Source of the DNA: Gemmatimonadota bacterium
Lineage (GTDB): Bacteria > Gemmatimonadota > Gemmatimonadetes > Longimicrobiales > Gaopeijiaceae
Length of the DNA stretch: 6,722 bases
Direction of reading: 5' to 3'
Assembly: GCA_026713345.1 (NCBI GenBank)
Contig: JAPOOQ010000267.1
Coordinates: 1 to 6,722, forward strand
In this document: in pieces, positions 1 to 4,694 of the stretch
How the letters are laid out: every line of letters starts with the position of its first letter
Position numbering within the stretch: the stretch's first letter is position 1
Made by a program: the position numbers and the translations under genes
The notes under the pieces: model-generated
Told to the model about the DNA's origin: nothing
The model's input: the letters and a program-made list of their open reading frames with translations, nothing else
Databases searched by the model: none

Positions 1-348
1 CACATTCAGCGAGCGGATGCCGCCCCCTACCGGCGTCGTCAGCGGCCCCTTGATCGCCACCCGGAACTCGGTGAGCGCGTCCAGGGTCTCCTGCGGCAGC
101 CATTCGCCCGCCACCTCGTTGGCCTTCTCCCCGGCGTAGACTTCCATCCACGCGATCCGGCGCGCCCCTGCGAACGCCTTCGCCACCGCCGCATCGACCA
201 CGTGCCGCGTCGCCGCCCAGATGTCCGGCCCGATCCCGTCCCCCTCGATGAACGGGATGATCGGCTGGTCGGGCACGGCCGGGCTGGCAGTAGTTCCGGT
301 GATCCTGTCACCATCGGCGGGGACTTCGGCGTAACGGTAGGCGGGCAC
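1..348 (-). CDS. icd: NADP-dependent isocitrate dehydrogenase, N-terminal part (runs off left edge)
   Basis: This is the first 116 codons of a cytosolic TCA-cycle enzyme that oxidatively decarboxylates isocitrate to 2-oxoglutarate, making NADPH. The translation carries the family's N-terminal signature PFIEGDGIGPDIW (residues 32-44), then AWMEVYAGEKANEV and the active-site stretch VAIKGPLTTPVGGGIRSLNV at residues 97-116. These match E. coli Icd closely. Lys100, Thr105, Ser113 and Asn115 fall at the same numbers as the E. coli substrate-binding residues, and Ser113 is the residue phosphorylated by AceK there. The start is GTG at 348-346, preceded by CAGGAG with about 8 nt spacing. An N-terminal leader of about 30 residues before the first strand is normal for the family. 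The remaining C-terminal portion lies outside the window. It is divergent from the Fic gene. Confidence 0.95.
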   Translation of the reverse strand, partial: MPAYRYAEVPADGDRITGTTASPAVPDQPIIPFIEGDGIGPDIWAATRHVVDAAVAKAFAGARRIAWMEVYAGEKANEVAGEWLPQETLDALTEFRVAIKGPLTTPVGGGIRSLNV

Positions 349-677
349 GGTGGCTGACTCCTGGTTTGCTCTGGGTGGATCGCGGTGGACGGGCGCCCTG
401 GGCGGGACCGCGGCGCCTCGGACACACGGGTGGACCGCGAGCCGAGGCCGGACGGTCCTTCCCGCCGGAGGCCGGACTGTGAAGAGTAATCTGTTCCCGT
501 GCGGCGCACATTAGAAGGGGGACGCTGCGAGGCTCCCTCCAGCACCTCTCGCACGCGCACCGTGACAGATCCTGTGACAGATACTACCATGAATCTGTCA
601 CGAAGTCCGTCACAGGTAAGGATCGGCCAGCCGGACCACGGCCCGCGGCCGGCCCGCAGCGAGAGGGGCCAGAGGAT
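349..677. promoter_or_regulatory. Divergent intergenic region between icd and the Fic gene
   Basis: These 329 bp contain no convincing gene and must hold the promoters for both divergent genes. Visible features are an imperfect direct repeat of GAGGCCGGAC flanking 450-475, an 11-nt odd palindrome GTGCGGCGCAC at 499-509 next to a slightly AT-richer patch (482-515), and the GTGACAG motif cluster at 562-615. A weak sigma70-like pair toward the Fic gene is GTGACA (562-567) and TACCAT (585-590), 17 bp apart. I would not defend it strongly. I found no clear icd promoter. Confidence 0.5.
562..615. promoter_or_regulatory. Operator-like cluster of GTGACAG/CTGTCAC motifs
   Basis: GTGACAGAT occurs twice as direct repeats (562-570 and 574-582, 12 bp apart). 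The exact inverse ATCTGTCAC follows at 593-601. The second and third copies form a perfect 9-bp inverted repeat with a 10-bp spacer. An outer, shorter pair is CTGTGAC (572-578) with GTCACAG (609-615). A further GATCCTGTCAC lies inside the icd start region at 301-311. Such nested repeats 60-115 bp upstream of a gene whose product ends in a winged-helix-like region are typical of autoregulatory operators. That the Fic protein binds here is inference. A hairpin in the leader RNA is an alternative. Confidence 0.5.
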
Positions 678-1703
678 TTGGAAACACACGCGTCGCTACC
701 CGGCTTCCGGCGCCAATGGGGGATTTCGCCCAGGACGCGCTACCAGCTCGGCGAATGCGACGCCCTTGTCGCGGCCATCCGCTCCGCGCCCATCCTTCCC
801 GAAGTACAGCAGCGGCTACTCGACGCCGCTCTGGCGCAGGGCGCGGGCGCAGCTACCGCCTACCGGCTCCTCACCGAAGCCACCACCGGAGACCCGGCTA
901 CCGTGGACGCGGCCCTCCTGCTCCGGGTGCACCGCGGGATCGGCGAAGGCTTCGGCGAGCACTTCGAGGCCACCCCCGGCCACTTCCGCAGCGGCCAACC
1001 CGCGACCGGCTTATTCGCACCGCGCGCCGACAAGCTGCCGGACCTCGTCGACGGCCTCTTCACCTGGCTCGACCGCGAGTTCCCGGAGATCCGTGCGGAG
1101 GGCGACTTCGGCAGCGCTGTCGTCCGGGCGCTGGTCACCCACGTCTATCTCCTCTGGATCCGCCCCTTCGACGACGGCAACGGCCGCGCGGCCAGGATGC
1201 TGGAGTCCTTCGTCCTGATGTCGGCCGGAGCACCCGCCATCACGTCGCAGATCCTCACCGGCTTCTACCACGAGACGCGCGCGGAATACCGGCGCCAACT
1301 CGAACTCGCCGCTCGCGACCGCTCGCCGACCCCGTTCATCGCCTACGCGGTCGAGGGGCTCCGCGACGGCCTGCGCGAAACCCTGGAGGCGGTCCGGCAC
1401 GCGCACCTCCGCAGCGCCTGGCGCGGTTTCGTCTTCGACACCTTCGACGGGCAGCCGCACCGCAAGCGCACGGTCTTTCTGCGCCGCCGCGACCTCATGC
1501 TCGCCTTACCGCTGAGCGGCACCTTCGAGATCGACCAGGTCGCCGAGCTCGACACCCACATCGCGCGCCGCTACGGCAACCTCTCGCAACGCACGCTGCG
1601 CCGCGACCTGGCGTTCCTCGTCCGGATCGGGCTCCTCACCGAACGGGAAGGCGGCTTCTCCGCGAACACCGGTGCCCTGCGCCCGCTTGCGAGGCAACCC
1701 TGA
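678..1703 (+). CDS. Fic-domain protein with C-terminal winged-helix-like region; catalytic His replaced by Arg
   Basis: The 341-residue protein has the Fic (Fido) fold core at about residues 75-240. Flap-like PGHFRSG is at 100-106, the core helix THVYLLW at 154-160 and the Fic loop RPFDDGNGRAAR at 162-173. Active Fic proteins have HPFx(D/E)GNGRxxR and use the His as general base to transfer AMP or another nucleotide-derived group to a target hydroxyl. Here the His codon position (1161-1163) is CGC, so residue 162 is Arg, while the phosphate-binding GNGR and the following Arg are intact. Residues about 262-330 resemble a winged helix with a recognition helix around LSQRTLRRDLAFLVRIGLL, as in Fic-wHTH proteins. 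I see no N-terminal inhibitory (S/T)xxxE(G/N) helix. The start is TTG, with AGAGGGG at 662-668 nine bases upstream. No in-frame ATG or GTG occurs upstream. Transferase activity is doubtful, and a regulatory role is possible. Confidence 0.88.
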   Translation: METHASLPGFRRQWGISPRTRYQLGECDALVAAIRSAPILPEVQQRLLDAALAQGAGAATAYRLLTEATTGDPATVDAALLLRVHRGIGEGFGEHFEATPGHFRSGQPATGLFAPRADKLPDLVDGLFTWLDREFPEIRAEGDFGSAVVRALVTHVYLLWIRPFDDGNGRAARMLESFVLMSAGAPAITSQILTGFYHETRAEYRRQLELAARDRSPTPFIAYAVEGLRDGLRETLEAVRHAHLRSAWRGFVFDTFDGQPHRKRTVFLRRRDLMLALPLSGTFEIDQVAELDTHIARRYGNLSQRTLRRDLAFLVRIGLLTEREGGFSANTGALRPLARQP

Positions 1704-1806
1704 AGCCCCCTAGTGTTTCCAAGAACAATAGAGAGAGAAGCCGGGGCGGCAGGGTTGCGGCTCCGGTTCGCCATCGTTGCCGCCCATCAACTCAAGGAGA
1801 CCGAGG
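1704..1806. promoter_or_regulatory. Fic to plug-like gene pair spacer with strong ribosome binding site
   Basis: This short spacer ends in AAGGAGA (1794-1800), six bases before the ATG at 1807. That placement favours 1807 over the in-frame upstream start at 1777. A purine-rich AAGAACAATAGAGAGAAG stretch at about 1720-1740 is the only AT-richer part and may carry a promoter. I cannot assign -35/-10 boxes, and no clear terminator follows the Fic gene. Confidence 0.4.
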
Positions 1807-2232
1807 ATGAGTCACCGAAGTGACACCGTCCGGAGCATCACCCTGATCGCCGGAAGCGCGTTCGCCGCCGTCGGCCTGACCACGTTCCTGGTGATGGCGA
1901 GGGAGAAACCGGCCGAGGAGCCAACCCAATCCACCGAATTGACGACCGTCGTGGTGAAGCCGATGTCGGTTTCCGGTTTCGTGGTGGGGAAGGTGGACGC
2001 GGCCCCCAAAGCGAAGGCGGCCGAATCCCGTTCGCTCGTTGTGACCGGCACCAGCGCGACGGGGCCGATCGTCTTCGTCGACGGAGTCCAGGTGGGGGGA
2101 AGAACCGACTTCGCGGACCTTTTGCGCAATGTGAATCCGTCGTTCAAGGTCAACACCCAGCCGATCCCTGACGCGCCTCGTGATGCAGGGTCTCGGTCCG
2201 GCGGAAAGAAGCCGGACGGGAACGACCGCTGA
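1807..2232 (+). CDS. Membrane-anchored protein with partial TonB-receptor-plug-like motif, function unknown
   Basis: This 141-residue protein has a basic N-terminus (MSHRSDTVRS), one hydrophobic segment at about residues 11-30 and a predicted extracytoplasmic remainder. Residues 78-99 read VVTGTSATGPIVFVDGVQVGGR. They resemble the start of the SusC/RagA-type plug signature (P-I-V-F-V-D-G-V), but the following DIESxxVxK...YGxxGxNG half is absent and is replaced by a segment ending in a Gly/Lys/Asp-rich tail. The N-terminus resembles that of the next gene (R.D..R.I.LI.GS), and both have the same AAGGAGA site six bases before ATG. The two are therefore probably paralogues in one transcription unit, 79 bp apart. 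I cannot name a function. It could be a decayed or diverged sibling of the downstream gene. Confidence 0.75.
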   Translation: MSHRSDTVRSITLIAGSAFAAVGLTTFLVMAREKPAEEPTQSTELTTVVVKPMSVSGFVVGKVDAAPKAKAAESRSLVVTGTSATGPIVFVDGVQVGGRTDFADLLRNVNPSFKVNTQPIPDAPRDAGSRSGGKKPDGNDR

Positions 2233-2298
2233 TCATCGGCCCGGACCCCCAACCCGCAGCACGGTGGCGACCTCCGGATCAGGTGAGTCCGCCACGAC

Positions 2299-2305
2299 AA
2301 GGAGA
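2299..2305 (+). promoter_or_regulatory. Ribosome binding site AAGGAGA deciding the second plug-like gene's start
   Basis: AAGGAGA lies six bases before ATG 2312. It fixes that start rather than the longer in-frame opening at 2180, which would overlap the upstream gene and add 44 low-complexity residues before the membrane segment. It is identical in sequence and spacing to the site of the preceding gene. Confidence 0.8.
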
Positions 2306-2311
2306 ACGAAC

Positions 2312-3010
2312 ATGAGGCAACGCAGGGAAGACGCCAGGAACATCGCCCTGATCGTGGGAAGCGGCGTGCTCGGAGCCGTCGCCACCCTGGTGGGGGTGTC
2401 ACTGATGGGATCGTCCGCGGAGGTGCGGGATCACTCGGCGCGGTGGGAGGTGAACCCGTCCCGGTCGGCACGCTGGGAGGTGAACCCGTCCCGGTTCCAG
2501 GCGGAGTCTTACCGCCTGAGTGTGCGCCCGGTGGAGCTGCACCGTGTGCGGCTGTCGGAGGTGAGGTTGAACCGGCTGTCTTCCGAGCACAGCCGAGCGG
2601 TGGCGGAGGCGAGAGCGCGCCTGGAGGAGGCGGTGGCCGAAGTGAGGGTGAAGAATCAGGAGGGCGACCAGTCTCCAGACCTGCAAGCACTTCAAGTCAG
2701 ACTTCAGGCCGAACTGGCGGAACTCCAGGCCCGACTGGAAGCGGTGCAGTCATCCGGTCGCGATCTCGAAGGAACCATCACGAAGGTCCAGGTCCGTGCT
2801 GGCGACCCCGGTGCCGCGCCCGTCGTCTACGTCGATGGCGTTCGGTTCGACGGTGCCATGGAGGATCTGAGCCCGGAAGACATCGAGAGCGTCGATGTGA
2901 TCAAGGGGGACGCCGCCATCGAAGCGTACGGCAAGGAAGGCGAAAACGGCGTCATCATCATCAAGAAGAAAAAGCCGGGCAAGAAGCGGAAGGGCGGCGG
3001 CCGACGCTGA
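2312..3010 (+). CDS. Single-pass membrane protein with coiled-coil stalk and TonB-receptor-plug-like domain
   Basis: This 232-residue protein has a basic N-terminus, then a hydrophobic segment at about 11-32. A 10-residue sequence SARWEVNPSR is repeated twice (42-51 and 52-61). A charged, Leu/Ala/Glu/Gln-rich helical region at about 93-150 has coiled-coil character (LQAELAELQARLEAV). The plug-like segment spans residues 157-218: VVYVDGVRFDG, then LSPEDIESVDVIKGDAAIEAYG and GENGVIIIKKK. This strongly resembles the SusC/RagA TonB-dependent receptor signature (DGVP...DIESIEVLKDASATAIYGSRGANGV). The protein ends in a Lys/Arg/Gly-rich tail. There is no beta-barrel and no room for one. Topology is probably cytoplasmic N-terminus with a periplasmic plug domain. 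Small proteins with this domain exist in some Gram-negative phyla, but I know of no established role. Scaffolding or TonB-system interaction is speculation. Confidence 0.85.
   Translation: MRQRREDARNIALIVGSGVLGAVATLVGVSLMGSSAEVRDHSARWEVNPSRSARWEVNPSRFQAESYRLSVRPVELHRVRLSEVRLNRLSSEHSRAVAEARARLEEAVAEVRVKNQEGDQSPDLQALQVRLQAELAELQARLEAVQSSGRDLEGTITKVQVRAGDPGAAPVVYVDGVRFDGAMEDLSPEDIESVDVIKGDAAIEAYGKEGENGVIIIKKKKPGKKRKGGGRR
2435..2494 (+). repeat. Two tandem 30-bp units inside the plug-like gene
   Basis: Units 2435-2464 and 2465-2494 differ at only two bases. Each encodes SARWEVNPSR just outside the membrane segment. The in-frame unit length and near identity point to a recent slippage or unequal-crossover duplication. 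Confidence 0.9.
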
Positions 3011-3046
3011 ATCCGGCCTCGCCGCATCAGCCCGCCGACACCTCCC

Positions 3047-3430
3047 TCAGCGCGCCGGCTTCGGAAAGAACTGATCCACCAGGATCGGATTCCCGTCCGG
3101 ATCCAGGACCACGATGCTTGCGGGTCCCGTACCGTCCGGATCCGTGTCGTTGGCGATCTCGATTCCGTCCGCGAGCAGCGACGCCCGGATGTCCCTCACG
3201 TCGGTGAAGTCGGCGACGGTCGACGTGTCCTGGCCCAGACCGGGGTTGAACGTCAGGATGTTCTTGTCGAAGAGCCCCTGGAAGAGCCCGATGATCGTCG
3301 TCCCGTTGATCATGATGAGGTACTTCTCGTCGTCCCCGCCGGTGACCGTGAAGCCGAGCTTCTCGTAGAATGACCGGGATGTGACGAGGTCCTTGACGGC
3401 AAGGCTGATGGAAAAGGCGCCGAGATTCAT
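3047..3430 (-). CDS. VOC superfamily (glyoxalase/bleomycin-resistance-like) protein
   Basis: This 127-residue protein has one VOC unit made of paired beta-alpha-beta-beta-beta modules. It opens with MNLGAFSISLAVKDL and SRSFYEKLGF, continues with YLIMINGTTIIGLFQGLFDKNILTFNPG and ends with TGPASIVVLDPDGNPILVDQFFPK. This is a recognisable, widespread small VOC family that I recall as uncharacterised. The usual metal ligands (His on strand 1, Glu on the last strand) are not evident: strand 1 carries Ser and the last strand VDQ. Metal-dependent lyase or dioxygenase chemistry is therefore uncertain. ATG 3430-3428 starts exactly where the family begins. A TTG at 3502-3500 would add 24 unrelated residues, and there is no strong Shine-Dalgarno site for either. 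It converges with the upstream plug-like gene (36 bp gap) and diverges from the lipoprotein gene. Confidence 0.88.
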   Translation of the reverse strand: MNLGAFSISLAVKDLVTSRSFYEKLGFTVTGGDDEKYLIMINGTTIIGLFQGLFDKNILTFNPGLGQDTSTVADFTDVRDIRASLLADGIEIANDTDPDGTGPASIVVLDPDGNPILVDQFFPKPAR

Positions 3431-3583
3431 GGTGTCAGTCGTGGCTTCAGGGTGGATGGAGGGTTGCCCTTGCAAGGCAGCGGGCGCCGCGGGTATTGTC
3501 AAGGGACGGGAGCTGGAGCCGGAAAGAGGCGGGACAGAGACCGTCCGGGTCCGGCGCCGCTGCTTCGGCAGGAGATTGAAGTC
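3431..3583. promoter_or_regulatory. Divergent promoter region between VOC and lipoprotein genes
   Basis: This 153-bp spacer must contain start signals for both divergent genes. It holds a perfect 10-bp palindrome CCTTGCAAGG (3468-3477) and, on the minus strand, a perfect -35-like TTGACA (3502-3497). No good -10 hexamer lies 16-19 bp beyond it, so the promoter call is weak. AGGAGA (3570-3575) lies eight bases before the lipoprotein ATG and is its likely ribosome binding site. Confidence 0.4.
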
Positions 3584-4099
3584 ATGAAACCAGCCAGGAA
3601 GGAACCCCGCAGTTTCCTGCTGATCGCGTCAACCTGTGCTCTGGGAATGGCCGCAATCCTCACCCTCGGCGCGTGCGGCCTCGAGACCATCGTCGCGCCG
3701 GAAGAGGCGATGGAAGCCCCACAGTTGGCGGTGGACATCAGTGAGACGACCGAATCCCCGCAGGGTACGGCGGAGCCCGGCCGCGAGACGGCGGAGGTTG
3801 CAACAGCTGCCGCGGACGGGGGCCCCGAAGGCTCCTCAGGCACCTTTGCCTTCGTTTGCCCGAGGAGATCGCCGCTGCTCCCCGCGGACATGCCCCTCAT
3901 CATCCTGGACGGCGAGGTTTGCGTTTCCAGCTTTGACGAAATCGCCGCGCTGGACATCGAGAGCTTCGAGATCGTCAAGCGTTCCGACGCAGTCGAGGTC
4001 TACGGCGAGGACGGCAGGAACGGCGCTGTCCTCATCTTCACCAAACAGTCGGGTGGAGACGGCAAGGGCGACGGATCGCCCGGGGAGCCGTCCAACTAG
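3584..4099 (+). CDS. Lipoprotein with TonB-receptor-plug-like domain, function unknown
   Basis: This 171-residue protein has a basic N-terminus, a hydrophobic signal segment (about 11-30) and a lipobox LGAC with the lipidated Cys at 31. The next residue is Gly rather than Asp, so outer-membrane sorting would be expected under the E. coli rule. A Glu/Ala/Thr-rich linker (35-86) precedes a plug-like segment at about 104-154: PLIILDGEVCV, DIESFEIVKRSDAVEVYG, GRNGAVLIFTK. This pattern matches the second plug-like protein upstream. Cys92 and Cys113 are well placed for a disulfide in an oxidising periplasm. The start is ATG 3584, chosen for its AGGAGA site and because the signal peptide then begins normally. 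The stop is 14 bp before ruvX, so it may head the ruvX-mltG unit. Function unknown. Confidence 0.83.
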   Translation: MKPARKEPRSFLLIASTCALGMAAILTLGACGLETIVAPEEAMEAPQLAVDISETTESPQGTAEPGRETAEVATAAADGGPEGSSGTFAFVCPRRSPLLPADMPLIILDGEVCVSSFDEIAALDIESFEIVKRSDAVEVYGEDGRNGAVLIFTKQSGGDGKGDGSPGEPSN

Positions 4100-4113
4100 C
4101 GGCCTATTCCGGC

Positions 4114-4596
4114 ATGCATTCGACACATCGCCGCGTCCTCGCCCTGGACTACGGCCTCCGCCGGATCGGAGTTGCCGTGAGCGACCCGACGGGCACACTC
4201 GCGTCTCCGGTCACCACGCTCAAGCGGCGTGCGGGAAAGCGTCCGCCCATCTCCGGAATCCTGGACCTGGGCAGCGAATTCGGCGTGCACGGCTTTGTGG
4301 TCGGGCTTCCGCTGGAGGAGTCCGGGGGCGAAAATGAATGGACGGCGGAGGTGAGGACCTTCGGACGACGACTCGGGGCGCGCAGCGGACTCCCCGTCCA
4401 TTTCGTCGACGAGCGCTACTCGTCGCTGGAGGCGGAGGCGCGGATTCGGTCGATCGGACTGCGGCGCAAAGCGAAAGAGGACAAGGCGAGAATCGATGCC
4501 GGAGCAGCGGCGATCTTCCTCCAGGACTGGCTCGACGCCGGAGGGCGAATCGACATCGGAGAGCAGCCCGGCTCGGGAGGCCGGAACGACGGCTGA
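4114..4596 (+). CDS. ruvX: YqgF/RuvX family nuclease (putative pre-16S rRNA nuclease / Holliday junction resolvase)
   Basis: This 160-residue protein has the RNase H-like YqgF fold. It shows ALDYGLRRIGVAVSD (residues 10-24), VVGLPLEESG (62-71), VDERYSS (98-104) and KARIDAGAAAIFLQDWL (124-140). The acidic residues Asp12, Glu100 and Asp128 sit where the family's metal-binding triad is expected. E. coli YqgF is essential and processes the 5' end of 16S rRNA, while the resolvase role was inferred from fold similarity. Length is near the family norm (about 140) plus a short Gly-rich tail. No clear Shine-Dalgarno precedes ATG 4114, so translation may be coupled to the lipoprotein gene ending 14 bp upstream. 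It is followed immediately by mltG, a neighbour pairing seen in many bacteria. Confidence 0.95.
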   Translation: MHSTHRRVLALDYGLRRIGVAVSDPTGTLASPVTTLKRRAGKRPPISGILDLGSEFGVHGFVVGLPLEESGGENEWTAEVRTFGRRLGARSGLPVHFVDERYSSLEAEARIRSIGLRRKAKEDKARIDAGAAAIFLQDWLDAGGRIDIGEQPGSGGRNDG

Positions 4597-4694
4597 GGGC
4601 TGCGCGGCGGTGGAGCGCGAAGCGACGTCTGACGGCGGCCTGGCGGGGGAGCACGGAGCGACTGCTGAGGCCCGGTCGGCATCCGACGATGCCC
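4551..4694 (+). repeat. Degenerate 36-bp (12-codon) periodicity across the ruvX-mltG junction
   Basis: Units starting at 4551, 4587, 4623 and 4659 all begin CGAC followed by a G/C-T/G-rich head. The 4587 and 4623 units are about 75% identical by eye, the others weaker. In the mltG frame they encode 12-residue units of the form (A/T/S)T(S/A)(E/D)...A.E.G. The periodicity begins inside the ruvX coding region. Confidence 0.55.

Noticed and set aside
39..689. 216-codon minus-strand open frame across the icd start and intergenic region
   Set aside because: It is Ser/Arg/Pro-rich with no recognisable motif and lies in a different frame from the clear isocitrate dehydrogenase translation, which accounts for 1-348.
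716..1810. 364-codon plus-strand frame overlapping the Fic gene
   Set aside because: It is an Arg/Pro-rich shadow of the Fic gene; the motifs are in the 678-1703 frame.
2180..2311. Upstream 44-residue extension of the second plug-like protein
   Set aside because: It overlaps the preceding gene, is low complexity and would bury the membrane anchor. A strong AAGGAGA sits just before ATG 2312.
3011..3046. Possible bidirectional terminator between the converging plug-like and VOC genes
   Set aside because: No stable GC hairpin followed by a T-run is visible in the 36-bp gap.
3431..3502. Longer VOC protein starting at TTG 3502
   Set aside because: The 24 extra residues have no similarity to the family, and the TTG coincides with a TTGACA promoter-like box. 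The ATG at 3430 matches the family start.
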